Shown here: one piece after another, positions 53,295-62,083 of the stretch
Position numbering within the stretch: position 1 is the stretch's first letter
How the letters are laid out: every line of letters begins with the position of its first letter
Assembly: GCF_011764425.1 (NCBI RefSeq)
Contig: NZ_BLPF01000003.1
Span: forward strand, 558,001 to 622,000
Reading direction: 5' to 3'
Origin: Phytohabitans houttuyneae
GTDB lineage: Bacteria > Actinomycetota > Actinomycetes > Mycobacteriales > Micromonosporaceae
Length of the DNA: 64,000 nucleotides
Position numbers and translations under genes: made by a program
The notes under the pieces: generated by a model
Told to the model about the DNA's origin: nothing
The model's input: the letters and a program-made list of their open reading frames with translations, nothing else
The model's database searches: none

Positions 53295-53951
53295 CTAGCG
53301 GGCCAGGCGGTCCAGCAGTTCGCCGAGCAGCCCGCGTTCGCCAGGGGTGAGGTCGCCCGGGTCGTTGCCGACCAGCGCGCGCAATGTCAGTGCGGCGCTC
53401 GCGCGGGTCGCGGGGGTGTCGGTGGTGGGTGTGTGCAGCACTCCGGCCAGTGCGGCCTCGCGGACGCGTCTGGAGAGCTCGAAGTCCGGCTCTGGCTGGC
53501 TGATCAGGGTGAGTGTGATGCCGACGTTGGCGGCGAGTAGCTGTTCGGCGGCGTCGGCCGCTGGCACCTTGAGCATGCCCTGGGCGGCGGCTGCGGTGAA
53601 CCGGTCGCGCAACGCGGCGTGCGCGGGAGCAGTGACGGCGCAGGGCTTTCCCGGCTCGACGCGGCCGTAAAGCAGCCCGTAGAACGACGGGTGCTCCAGC
53701 CCGAACCGTACGTGCCTGTCCCAGCCTTCGCGCAGGTCGTCCAGCGGGTCGCCTGAGCTCTCGATCGCCGTGTATTGGGTGAAGCCGTGGTTCGCCACGG
53801 TGTCGATCAGGCCCTGCTTGCTGCCGAAGTGGTGGTACAGCGTCGGGGCCTGCACCCCGGCGCGGTCGCACACCGCTCTCGTGGACACCGTAGCGCCGCT
53901 CTCCAGCAACTCCGCCGCGGCGAGCAAGAGTCGATCCCGTGCGTTCTGCAT
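53295..53951 (-). CDS. TetR/AcrR-family repressor
   Basis: A 218-residue repressor. The N-terminal helix-turn-helix is MQNARDRLLLAAAELLESGATVSTRAVCDRAGVQAPTLYHHFGSKQGLIDTV; the C-terminal all-helical part is the ligand pocket and dimer face. The start at 53951 follows a short intergenic region with two tandem dyads. It diverges from the SDR gene and probably represses both that gene and itself. The ligand is unknown, and may be the SDR substrate. Confidence 0.92.
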   Translation of the reverse strand: MQNARDRLLLAAAELLESGATVSTRAVCDRAGVQAPTLYHHFGSKQGLIDTVANHGFTQYTAIESSGDPLDDLREGWDRHVRFGLEHPSFYGLLYGRVEPGKPCAVTAPAHAALRDRFTAAAAQGMLKVPAADAAEQLLAANVGITLTLISQPEPDFELSRRVREAALAGVLHTPTTDTPATRASAALTLRALVGNDPGDLTPGERGLLGELLDRLAR

Positions 53952-53955
53952 GCTT

Positions 53956-53995
53956 GCTATGGTAACTGTTATAGCGCTACATTGCCTTCTATAGC
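53956..53995. promoter_or_regulatory. Two abutting 20-bp dyads in the TetR-SDR divergent promoter
   Basis: GCTATGGTAACTGTTATAGC (53956-53975) is followed directly by GCTACATTGCCTTCTATAGC (53976-53995). Both have GCTAY...ATAGC ends. A -35-like TTGCTA at 53955 and a -10-like TACATT at 53978 lie within them, so TetR binding would block the SDR promoter. Confidence 0.65.
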
Positions 53996-54009
53996 GGGAG
54001 GTGAAGTCC

Positions 54010-54840
54010 ATGAGGACTTGGTTCATCACGGGTGGGACGCCCGGAGGGTTCGGCCTGGTCTATGCCGAGGCTGCGCTGAAACAGGGCGATCAGGTGGTGG
54101 TGACCGCGCGTCGGCCCTCTGAACTGCAGGAATGGGCTGCATCGCATGGCGACCGTGTGCTGGTTCTCCAGCTCGATGTCACCGATGCCGACCAGGTGCG
54201 TGCGGCGGTCAAGGCGGCGGAGGAGCGGTTCGGCGGGATCGACGTGCTCGTGAACAACGCGGGCCGTGGCTGGTACGGCTCGGTCGAGGGGGCCCCTGAC
54301 GAGACGATCCGCCGCACGTTCGATCTCAACCTGTTCGCCGTGGTCGAGGTGGTGCGCGCGGTACTGCCTGGTATGCGGGCACGCGGCGACGGCTGGATCG
54401 TGAACATGTCGTCGGTGGCTGGCCGGGTGGGCGGACAGGGGTTCGGCTACTACTCGGCGGCGAAGTTCGCGCTCGAAGGACTGTCGGAGACGCTGCGCCA
54501 GGAAGTTGAGCCGTTCGGTGTACGCGTGCTCGTCGTGGAGCCGGGAGCGTTCCGCACCAGTGCCTTTTCCTACTTCCAGAACGAGTCCGTCAATGAGACC
54601 GTCGACGCCTACGTGCCGATGGTCGAGGCCGTCAAGGCGGCATTCATGGACCACAACGGCAAACAAGCGGGTGACCCTGAACGCGGAGTGCAGGCCGTGA
54701 TCAGCGCGATGAACGCCCCCGTTCCACCACACCGGATCGTGCTCGGCAACTCCGGCTACGACGTCATTGTTGCGATGCACGAGAACGCACTCGCGGAACT
54801 GCGCGCGAACGAGAAGCTCTCGCGCAGCGCGGACTTCTAA
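54010..54840 (+). CDS. Short-chain dehydrogenase/reductase
   Basis: A 276-residue classical SDR that oxidises or reduces a small substrate with NAD(P). The cofactor loop is TGGTPGGFG (a variant of TGxxxGxG); NNAGRG follows, then SSVAG, and YYSAAK gives the Tyr-Lys pair. Arg in TARRPSEL after strand two favours NADP. The ATG at 54010 is preferred over the GTG at 54001 because GGAGGTG then lies at normal distance. It is probably regulated by the divergent TetR gene. Confidence 0.9.
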   Translation: MRTWFITGGTPGGFGLVYAEAALKQGDQVVVTARRPSELQEWAASHGDRVLVLQLDVTDADQVRAAVKAAEERFGGIDVLVNNAGRGWYGSVEGAPDETIRRTFDLNLFAVVEVVRAVLPGMRARGDGWIVNMSSVAGRVGGQGFGYYSAAKFALEGLSETLRQEVEPFGVRVLVVEPGAFRTSAFSYFQNESVNETVDAYVPMVEAVKAAFMDHNGKQAGDPERGVQAVISAMNAPVPPHRIVLGNSGYDVIVAMHENALAELRANEKLSRSADF

Positions 54841-54999
54841 ACCTGCTGCCAGAAGCGGGGGGTCCGCAACTCGCGTGAGTTGACCTTGCCCGAACCTGAA
54901 GAGCATCCCCCGGCACCGTGCACCGTGCCGCTGAGGTGCTGCATCTACACGCCAGGACGTGCCCGCGTCCTGACACCCGAGAAAGACCGGAGAGCAGAA

Positions 55000-55323
55000 A
55001 TGGACGACATCACCCTTCCCAAAGCTGTCGAGAACTTCATCGCGGCCACCAACGCGAACGACGCGAACGCGCTGGCCGCGGTCTTCGGCGACGGGGCCAC
55101 CGTGCACGATGACGGGAAAACCTGGACCGGCGAGGCCGAGATCCACGAGTGGATCCAGGGGCATCTGATCGACCCCAAGATCGTGCTCACGCCGACCTCG
55201 TTCGCGGGCGACCGGCTGGTGGCCTCCGGGGACGGTGAATTCCCCGGCGGGCCTCTGTCCTTCGCGTTCGTGTTCGGCATCAAGGACGACCAGGTCACCG
55301 ACCTCGCAATCGACCCCGTCTGA
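55000..55323 (+). CDS. SnoaL-like (NTF2-fold) protein
   Basis: A 107-residue protein with the cone-shaped NTF2-like layout: ENFIAATNANDANALAAVFGDGATVHDDGKTWTGEAEIHEWI then LVASGDGEFPGGPLSFAFVFGIKDDQVTDLAI. Members include small isomerases, cyclases and binding proteins. It follows the SDR gene by 160 bases in the same direction and may be co-expressed, since SDR plus SnoaL-like pairs are frequent. GGAGAG precedes the ATG. Confidence 0.85.
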   Translation: MDDITLPKAVENFIAATNANDANALAAVFGDGATVHDDGKTWTGEAEIHEWIQGHLIDPKIVLTPTSFAGDRLVASGDGEFPGGPLSFAFVFGIKDDQVTDLAIDPV

Positions 55324-55690
55324 TTCGTCAAGGGGCCGGGGCGGCCTGAGGATTGCCCCGGTCAGAAACGCGGAAGCAGCCAGGTCACCACGAACGACCT
55401 GATCCAGTCGCTCACCAACGACGGATGTCCCAAGCGCTGAGCGGTCGGCCGACCGCGACTTCGGATCCCTGCCACACGACCGTTCGACCCCATCGTTCGG
55501 ACTCCATCGCGGACATCGCGGCTACGTCTTGAGGTCGAAGTGTCTGTATGTCTGGCAGGGCTCAACGGATGGCGTTTAGCAGCGGCCAGGTTTTGGACCG
55601 GCCTGACCGAGGCCCTTTAGGCCGCGGCGGCGAGCTTCTCGGCATTGCTCGCCTGCGTAGGTTACTGGCGCAACGCGGTTCAATTGCGCC
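55324..55690. other. About 370 bases without a clear gene
   Basis: No credible coding frame, hairpin or operator was recognised here. Confidence 0.4.
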
Positions 55691-55975
55691 AGAGGCATTC
55701 TTCCCCAATTGGTAACGGCAGGCGCTGGCAACCACCATACGGGCGCGCTCCAGCTCGTCGGCCTCGGCCAGTGTGGGGGTGAGGCTGGCCAGCGCTTCTG
55801 CCTGGCTGTTTGGGTTGGTGATGGTGCGGGCGACCTGCTCGGCTTCGCTGGCGGCTGGCCGGGCCCACGCCAGTTCGCCGGCCTCAATCAACGCGGTGGT
55901 GAGGCTGATCAGAGCGTGTGCCTGGCTGTACTGGCCAGCGTCACCCGGGAACGGGGCACGCCCTGGCCTGGTGAC
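55690..55975 (-). pseudogene. Fragment of a helical-repeat (TPR-like) protein
   Basis: About 33-residue repeats are visible: ALISLTTALIEAGELAWARPAASEAEQVARTITNPNSQAEALASLTPTLAEADELERARMVV. The wording (ITNPNSQAEALASL..LAEADELERA) is that of long actinomycete repeat proteins. Only about two repeats remain and the flanks do not continue, so this is a remnant. Confidence 0.55.
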
Positions 55976-56054
55976 ACAAACGCCAGGCCAGGGCGGACCC
56001 CGACTCCGCAGGCGTGGTGGAGCATCTTCCTGTCGACGGGCCTCGCAGTGTGCG

Positions 56055-56360
56055 TCAGCGCCGCGCCCGGGTCACCATGACCAGTCCGGCGATGAACGAC
56101 CCGAGCAGGACGGGCGACAGCACCAAGAGGACCCCCCACGCTACGAGGCCGAGATAGCCGTACGCAGCCGAGCCGTTTGTCGGGTCGGCATCGGCGACCG
56201 CGATGAGCCCCACGCCGAGCGCGACGCCGATCACGGTGAAGGCGACCGGTGCCCACAGAAGCACTTGGGCCCACACGCGGTAGGCCCGGCTACGCGTGGT
56301 CGGGGAAGAGGGCACCGGCGGCGTGCCTGGCCGAGGGGGATATGCGACCTGGTCGTTCAC
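56055..56360 (-). CDS. Small membrane protein with two helices
   Basis: A protein of about 101 residues with a Pro-rich cytoplasmic start (VNDQVAYPPRPGTPPVPSS) and two hydrophobic segments (VLLWAPVAFTVIGVALGVGLIAV and YLGLVAWGVLLVLSPVLLGSFIAGLVMV). The GTG at 56360 is one option; the frame is open to 56396. No family recognised. Confidence 0.55.
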   Translation of the reverse strand: MNDQVAYPPRPGTPPVPSSPTTRSRAYRVWAQVLLWAPVAFTVIGVALGVGLIAVADADPTNGSAAYGYLGLVAWGVLLVLSPVLLGSFIAGLVMVTRARR

Positions 56361-56757
56361 GCCGCAGTTGTACCAGCCGTGGTGGAGACTCACCACCCGG
56401 TCCCGCGGATGATGATCAGCGAGTACATCGCCAGGTCACACGGCCGCTACCTGGCGCTACAGCTTCCGCTGTCGGTCGGCTCCGGTGCGCCTCGATAGCC
56501 GACCGGGATCGGTGGGTTGGCGCTCCGCCGCGACATCCGCCGTCGGATCGCCGGATACGCCGCAGGGTACCGCGACCGATCGTCATCGCCGCCGCATGGC
56601 AGATGCTTGCCGGTTCATCAACCGAGCACGCATGGCACGGCGAGTACCCGAGCACTCCAGGCGCGCCGCCTGGATCCTTGGTTCGGGAATCTGAACGGCG
56701 ATCCGGTCCTCCGCCGCACGTTCGGGTTGGGTGTCGGCCACCGTTATGATCTTGGTC
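56361..56757. other. About 400 bases between divergent membrane-protein genes
   Basis: The common upstream region of the two divergent membrane-protein genes. Nothing was recognised apart from short random frames. Confidence 0.4.
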
Positions 56758-57504
56758 ATGCGTTCCGAACCCGCCCCACCAGACCGGATCCAGCCGGACG
56801 GAGGACGAGAGGCCGACCAGCGATTCACCCGGACGCCTCCGGCCGGGTTCGGTTCGTACGGATCCGGTCCAGCCGCGGCGCCGCCGGCTGGTTCCACCCG
56901 CTGGGCGGGAGCCTGGCCGGCGGGCAAGTCGGCCACCAGGACGGCGCTGGTGGTGCTGCTTGGCCTGGCTTTCATCGCGCTCAATACCGCGATCGCGTAC
57001 GCCGCGGTGGGGTCGAAGGTCATTTCGATCGTGACGGGAGTCGCCTTCTGCCTGGCCTTCATGATCGTCGTACGTTTGCTGCACCGAGCGATGTGGCTGT
57101 CGTTGCTGTCGTTCATTCCCGGCCTGTTCGTGCTTGTCGGGTCGGTGGAACTCGCCCCCGACCTGGCTCTGGAGAATCGCGGCGTCCGTCAGCAGGTAAC
57201 CGTCGTCGACGCTGAGGTCGCCGGTAAGCGGCACACGTTCACGCTCGAGGGTGACGATGGGCCGCTCGACGAGCCGCTGATCTATCGAGGCAGCGCCCCC
57301 GACTACGAGATCGGCGACACCCTGACCGTTCTCACCGATCCGAACGGTGTGATCGCGCTCAAGGAGGCCGATCGAGTCGACTCCACCGCCAAGCTGGGGT
57401 CACTGGTTCTCGGCGGCAGCGGCTGGACTTTCATCGCGCTGGTAGCGGGATGGCGTGGGCACGTCCGCCGCCGGGAAGGCCGGTTCGACACCCTGGTGAT
57501 ATAG
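56758..57504 (+). CDS. Membrane protein, DUF3592-like
   Basis: A 248-residue protein. A Pro/Gly-rich N-terminus leads to helices TALVVLLGLAFIALNTAIAYA, VISIVTGVAFCLAFMIVV and LSLLSFIPGLFVLVGSVEL. An extracytoplasmic beta domain follows (VVDAEVAGKRHTFTLEGDDGP to YEIGDTLTVLTDPNG), then a last helix (LVLGGSGWTFIALVAGW). The helix, small beta domain, helix order with a YxxGDxxxVLxDP motif resembles DUF3592 proteins. Function unknown. Confidence 0.65.
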   Translation: MRSEPAPPDRIQPDGGREADQRFTRTPPAGFGSYGSGPAAAPPAGSTRWAGAWPAGKSATRTALVVLLGLAFIALNTAIAYAAVGSKVISIVTGVAFCLAFMIVVRLLHRAMWLSLLSFIPGLFVLVGSVELAPDLALENRGVRQQVTVVDAEVAGKRHTFTLEGDDGPLDEPLIYRGSAPDYEIGDTLTVLTDPNGVIALKEADRVDSTAKLGSLVLGGSGWTFIALVAGWRGHVRRREGRFDTLVI

Positions 57505-57803
57505 CGCGAGCTAATCCGGCGGGAACGAATGAGCCGCGCCGCGCCTTCCCGAAACGGCGACGAATGCCGGAAGGGGACCGGAGTGAAAGACGGGAGCTGG
57601 GGGACGGATCGGTAGGTCACCGGCCGGGGTCCGCCGACGAACAGCGGCCGACATTTTGGTCTCGCGTGACGGTCGGCAGGTCGAACCGAGGTGACTGCGA
57701 CGAGCGGTGGACATGCCGATCAGGCTTCCCGGTGCACCAGGTCACAGCCTGCCGACCATGGGGACCGACGCCGCGATGTCACGCGCGCCAACGGCAGCGA
57801 GGT
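57505..57803. other. About 300 bases, nothing recognised
   Basis: Space between the DUF3592-like gene and the convergent LacI gene. No clear terminator hairpin or coding frame. Confidence 0.4.
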
Positions 57804-58808
57804 TCAGGTGCCCGGCGGGTTCAGGGCGGTCGCTGAGTCTCGGATTACCAGTTCGGGTTCGGGGTCGGTGATGACACCGCCCGCGCCCGGCCGTCCTGCG
57901 ATCAGGTCGTACAGCGCCTCGACGCCGGCCCAGCCGAGTTGGTACATGGGCATCCGGACTGCGGTCACGGCCGGGCGTAGGTGTTGCATCAGGTCGACGT
58001 CGTGGATGCCGACCACCGACAGTTGGTCGGGGATGGCGATGCCGAGGTCGTGCGCGGCGGCGAGGACCCCGACCGCGCTCATGATGTTGTTGACGACGAT
58101 GGCTGTCGGTGCGGTTGCCGCCTGCATGGCCTGCCGGAGCCCGTCGGCGCCGGCCTGCTCGCCGAACCCGGTGGCCAGGTGTGGGGCCGGTGTCAGCCCG
58201 GCGGAGTCCATCGCCTGCTGGTAGCCCACGTAGCGCTGCTGGGAGATGTATCCCGATCCCCCGATGAAGACGATGTGGCGGTGGCGGAGGTTGACCAGGA
58301 ACCGGGTCGCGATCTCACCTGCGCGGCGATCGTCGATGTCGATCCAGGGATGGTCCGGTGCGTGTTCCAGGATCAGGATCGGCTTGGGGTGGGAGCGGAG
58401 TTCGGCCATTACGTCGTCGTCCAGCAGCCCTTCGCCGCGGATCAGGATGCCGTCGACCGTGCCCTGGCTGAGTAGCCGGGTGAGGAACTGGCTGCCGGAG
58501 CGCATCGTCTCGGCATCGCCCAGCAGGACCGTAGCGCCGTGTTCCGCCGCCGCTTCGTAGACGCCTTGCCGAAGCGGTCCGTAGACCGGGTTGTCGAGCT
58601 TGTTGAGGATCATCGCGATCATGCCGGTTTGGTTGAGTCGAAGCGAGCGCGCCGCATGGTTCGGCTGGTAGTCCAGTTGCTGCATCGCCCGGAGCACCCG
58701 GGTGCGGGTGGATTCCCTCATCCGGGTGTGGCTCGTGCCGTTGACCACCGCTGACACCACCGCGAGCGACACCCCAGCAGCTCGTGCGACGTCACGTTGC
58801 GTTGCCAT
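57804..58808 (-). CDS. LacI-family transcriptional repressor
   Basis: A 334-residue sugar-responsive repressor. The helix-turn-helix is TQRDVARAAGVSLAVVSAVVNGTSHTRMRESTRTRVLRAMQQLDYQPNHAARSLR, including the hinge helix. A periplasmic-binding-protein-like sensor domain follows. It diverges from the pyruvyl transferase and importer operon across 81 bases that hold two GACGTA-type sites, so it most likely represses that operon and itself. Confidence 0.94.
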   Translation of the reverse strand: MATQRDVARAAGVSLAVVSAVVNGTSHTRMRESTRTRVLRAMQQLDYQPNHAARSLRLNQTGMIAMILNKLDNPVYGPLRQGVYEAAAEHGATVLLGDAETMRSGSQFLTRLLSQGTVDGILIRGEGLLDDDVMAELRSHPKPILILEHAPDHPWIDIDDRRAGEIATRFLVNLRHRHIVFIGGSGYISQQRYVGYQQAMDSAGLTPAPHLATGFGEQAGADGLRQAMQAATAPTAIVVNNIMSAVGVLAAAHDLGIAIPDQLSVVGIHDVDLMQHLRPAVTAVRMPMYQLGWAGVEALYDLIAGRPGAGGVITDPEPELVIRDSATALNPPGT

Positions 58809-58828
58809 GTTGCAAGCCTCCTCGGATC

Positions 58829-58876
58829 TTGACGTAACGTCTCACCAACCCCTACGTTGAATTAACGATACGTCAC
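58829..58876. promoter_or_regulatory. Promoter with two LacI-type operators in the divergent region
   Basis: The perfect palindrome GACGTAACGTC is at 58831-58841; a second copy on the other strand reads TGACGTATCGTTAAT at 58862-58876. A -35-like TTGACG (58829-58834) and -10-like TACGTT (58853-58858), 18 bases apart, drive the rightward operon, with the first operator on the -35 element. Confidence 0.7.
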
Positions 58877-58889
58877 CGAAGGAGCATGC

Positions 58890-60179
58890 ATGACATCGAC
58901 CCGTCACACCGTCCTCCTGCGGTCGTCCTGGGCGACGGTGAACATCGGCGACGTGGCTCACTCCCCTGGTGTCGTGCGGGCGTTCCAGCGGTTCGCCCCC
59001 GAGGTCGAGGTCGTCCTCTGGCCGGTGCGGCTGGAGGAGCGCGAGCGATCCATGCTGCGACACGCGTTGCCCGATCTGCGCGTCGTCGACGGCACTCTCG
59101 ACGGCGACGGGCCGAGCACCTCGGAGTTGGCCGCCGCCATCGACGGCGCGGACGTGCTGATGCACGGATCGGGCGCCGACGCCTTCCAGAGCACCGAGAT
59201 CGACTGGTGGCGCCGGCACGTGGGCCGCCCGTACGGGTACTTCGGGGTCACCGTGGATCCGCTGTGCCCACCGACCGCGGCGACGCTGCCGGAGCTGGCC
59301 CGGATGGTCGATCTGCTCCCGCCGTCCTATCTCGACGACGACGTCAAGGACCGCCTCGACGGCGCCGACTTCGTCTACTGCCGCGAAACGCTGACCCTCG
59401 CCACCCTGCGCAGCCAGAAGATAACCAGGCCCGACCTCGCCTTCGGGCCGGATGGCACGTTCGCGTTCGACCACATTGACGCCGTCGCGGCCGCCCGCCT
59501 GCTGGAGGGTCTCGGCCTGGAGCCCGGTCGGTTCGCCTGCTTCGTCCCGCGGCTGCGCTACAGCCCCTACGCGAAGATCTACGGCACGGATCCGACCCGC
59601 GAGCAGATGCGGCGCGACGCGGTCAACCGGGCGACCGTGACGCACGACCTGGCGGTGCTGGCGGCGGCGATCGAGACCTGGGTACGTGTCAGCGGCCTGC
59701 CGGCCGTCGTGGTGCCCGAGATGAGCTACGCCGTCGAGCTCGCGCACGAGCACCTTCCCAGCCTGGTCAGTCCAGAGACACTCAGGCAGGTCCGGCTCCT
59801 GGACCGGTACTGGCCGCTGGAGGAGGCGACCGGTGTCTACGCCGCCTCGTCGCTGGTGGTCAGCATGGAGTGTCATTCGCCGATCCTGGCCGCACGGCAC
59901 GCGATCCCGACCATCTACCTTCGACAGCCGACCGAGACGACCAAGTCCCAGATGTTCGCCGACCTCGGCGCTCCGGACCTGGTAATCGAGCTCGACCATC
60001 GCGCCGCGGCAATGGTGGTCGCGGCGGTCACCGACATCGCCACCGACCCGGCGCCCGCGGTCGCCCGGAGCAGGAGGGTCGCGGCGAACGCCGACGACCG
60101 GCTGCGGGCGGCGGTGCGGGCCTGCGTCGCGGGCCAACCCATCGGCTTGCCTGTACAGGTGGGGAGCGGCGATGCATAG
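58890..60179 (+). CDS. Polysaccharide pyruvyl transferase family protein
   Basis: A 429-residue cytoplasmic protein of the family that adds pyruvate ketals to cell-surface sugars (CsaB, ExoV, WcaK group). Family landmarks are the early NIGDVAHSPGVVRAF, a GADVLMHGSG segment, FVYCRETLTLATLRS, and the C-terminal VYAASSLVVSMECHSPILAARHAIPTIYL, which resembles the usual SxRxHxxxxA motif region. Here the motif reads SMECHSPILA, so the Arg is replaced. The ATG at 58890 follows AAGGAG. It is the first gene of a LacI-controlled sugar importer operon, an unusual place for a cell-wall modifying enzyme. Confidence 0.82.
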   Translation: MTSTRHTVLLRSSWATVNIGDVAHSPGVVRAFQRFAPEVEVVLWPVRLEERERSMLRHALPDLRVVDGTLDGDGPSTSELAAAIDGADVLMHGSGADAFQSTEIDWWRRHVGRPYGYFGVTVDPLCPPTAATLPELARMVDLLPPSYLDDDVKDRLDGADFVYCRETLTLATLRSQKITRPDLAFGPDGTFAFDHIDAVAAARLLEGLGLEPGRFACFVPRLRYSPYAKIYGTDPTREQMRRDAVNRATVTHDLAVLAAAIETWVRVSGLPAVVVPEMSYAVELAHEHLPSLVSPETLRQVRLLDRYWPLEEATGVYAASSLVVSMECHSPILAARHAIPTIYLRQPTETTKSQMFADLGAPDLVIELDHRAAAMVVAAVTDIATDPAPAVARSRRVAANADDRLRAAVRACVAGQPIGLPVQVGSGDA

Positions 60180-61083
60180 CCTGCGCAACCGCTGGCGGCG
60201 CGACCGGGTCCTGCTGCTGCTCGCGCTTCCCGGGGTCACGGCGCTGCTGCTGTTTCACTACCTGCCGCTCGGCGGGAACATCATCGCGTTCCAGGACTTC
60301 CAGCCGTTCCTGGGAATCTGGCACAGCCCTTACGTCGGGCTGGACAACTTCGAGCCCGTGCTTACCGGCGACCCGGTGTTCCTCAACGCGCTCGTCAACA
60401 CGCTGATCATCACGCTGATCCAGGTCGTCTTCGTGTTCCCGCTGCCGATCTGCCTCGCGTTGGTCCTGAACGCGACGATCAGCGAACGACTCAAACGCCT
60501 GACCCAGTCGATCCTCTACATGCCGCACTTCCTGTCCTGGGTGATCGTGGTCGCCCTGTTCCAGCAGATGTTCGGCAACGGCGGGATGCTCAACGGCTGG
60601 CTGCGCTCGGCCGACCTGTCGACATTCCACATCGTCGGCGTGCCCGAGTTGTTCAAGCTCATGATCACATCACAGGTGATCTGGAAGGACACCGGCTGGT
60701 CGACGATCATCTTCCTCGCCGCACTGTCCAGAGTGGATCCGGCACAGATGGAGGCCGCGGTGGTGGACGGCGCTTCGGCGGTGCGCCGCCTGTGGCACGT
60801 GACCCTGCCGTCTATCCGCCCGGTGATCGTCCTGCTGCTGATCCTGCGGCTCGGTGACTCGCTGTCCGTCGGGTTCGAGCAGATCATCCTGCAGCAGGCC
60901 CAGGTCGGCGCCGGTGCCAGCGAGGTGCTCGACACATACGTCTATAACCACGGGATCGTCGGCGGGGACTGGGGCACCGCGGCCGCGGTGGGGCTGATCA
61001 AAGGCATTGTCGGTGTCGCGCTCGTGCTCGGCGCGAACCGGGCGGCCCACGCGCTGGGCGAGCAGGGGGTGTACGCCAAGTGA
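60172..61083 (+). CDS. Sugar ABC importer permease, LplB/YteP type
   Basis: A 303-residue membrane component with six helices. The start LLLLALPGVTALLLFHYLPLGGNIIAFQDFQPFLGIW is diagnostic for the LplB/YteP branch that imports complex oligosaccharides such as rhamnogalacturonan or alpha-mannan fragments. The EAA loop is EAAVVDGASAVRRLWHVTLPSIRP. It overlaps the pyruvyl transferase gene by eight bases, with GGGGAG upstream, so translation is coupled. No ATPase is encoded here; such importers often share a distant MsmK-like ATPase. Confidence 0.93.
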   Translation: MHSLRNRWRRDRVLLLLALPGVTALLLFHYLPLGGNIIAFQDFQPFLGIWHSPYVGLDNFEPVLTGDPVFLNALVNTLIITLIQVVFVFPLPICLALVLNATISERLKRLTQSILYMPHFLSWVIVVALFQQMFGNGGMLNGWLRSADLSTFHIVGVPELFKLMITSQVIWKDTGWSTIIFLAALSRVDPAQMEAAVVDGASAVRRLWHVTLPSIRPVIVLLLILRLGDSLSVGFEQIILQQAQVGAGASEVLDTYVYNHGIVGGDWGTAAAVGLIKGIVGVALVLGANRAAHALGEQGVYAK

Positions 61084-62051
61084 CGGGTGTACCTGTGTCG
61101 GCTGCGGTGTCCGTGGCGCGCCCCGCAGGCGGCGCGGGACCGCGGCGGTCGCGCTCGGGCCGTGGCCAGCGTCCGGCCTGGATGGGTGAGCCCAGCAAGC
61201 TGGGGATCGGTGCGCGGGGACTCGTGCTCGGCGTGGGCTGCCTGGCGGTGGTGGTTCCGTTCTGGGCGGTGCTGATGACCAGCATGGCCTCCCCGGAGGA
61301 GATCAGCAGTGCGGGCGGCTTCGTGCTGTGGACGCGCGAACCGACGCTGGACGCCTACCGGGCCGTCCTGTCCGGCGGAATCGTCACCCGTGCGCTGATG
61401 GTGAGCGCCGGCATCACCGCGCTGGGCACGGCACTCAGCCTCGTCGCCACGATCGCTCTGGCGTATGCGCTGTCTAGGCCAGGTTCGTTGCTGCACAAGC
61501 CGATCCTGCTGATGACGGTGTTCACTTTGCTGTTCAACCCGGGCATCATCCCGATGTACCTGACGGTCAAGCAGCTCGGCCTGCTGGACAACTACCTGGC
61601 ACTGATCCTGCCGGTGCTGGTGAACGCGTTCAACGTCATCGTCATGCGCGCGTTCTTCCTGGAAATCCCCAGCGAGCTAGTGGAAAGCGCCTTTATGGAC
61701 GGTGCGGGGGAGGTGCGCATCCTGCTGCGGATCGTGCTGCCGCTGTCGAAGGCGGTCGTCACCGTGATCGGACTGTTCTACGCGGTGGCGTACTGGAACG
61801 CGTTCTTCTCCGCGATGTTGTACCTGCAGTCGCCCGAAAAGTGGCCGCTGCAACTGGTGCTGCGCACCTACGTCGTCAACAACACCCCGATCGGATCCGA
61901 CCAGCTCAGCTCCAACCTGGAGAACCTGCCACCGCAAATCTCCGTCCAGATGGCGATTCTTGTCATCTCCATCCTGCCCATCCTGCTCATCTACCCCTTC
62001 ATCCAAAAGCACTTCGCCAAGGGACTCATGGTCGGCGCCGTCAAGGGCTGA
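61080..62051 (+). CDS. Sugar ABC importer permease, LplC/YtcP type
   Basis: Second permease of the pair, 323 residues, starting with GTG that overlaps the previous stop (GTGA). The conserved parts are FWAVLMTSMASPEEISSAGGFVLW, NPGIIPMYLTVKQLGLLDNYLALILP, MRAFFLEIPSELVESAFMDGAGEVRILLRIVLPLSKAV (EAA loop) and the C-terminal YPFIQKHFAKGLMVGAVKG. The last motif is nearly invariant in the YtcP/LplC group. Confidence 0.93.
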   Translation: MTGVPVSAAVSVARPAGGAGPRRSRSGRGQRPAWMGEPSKLGIGARGLVLGVGCLAVVVPFWAVLMTSMASPEEISSAGGFVLWTREPTLDAYRAVLSGGIVTRALMVSAGITALGTALSLVATIALAYALSRPGSLLHKPILLMTVFTLLFNPGIIPMYLTVKQLGLLDNYLALILPVLVNAFNVIVMRAFFLEIPSELVESAFMDGAGEVRILLRIVLPLSKAVVTVIGLFYAVAYWNAFFSAMLYLQSPEKWPLQLVLRTYVVNNTPIGSDQLSSNLENLPPQISVQMAILVISILPILLIYPFIQKHFAKGLMVGAVKG

Positions 62052-62083
62052 TCGGTCGTCCACACAATGTGGAAGGAGACGTC

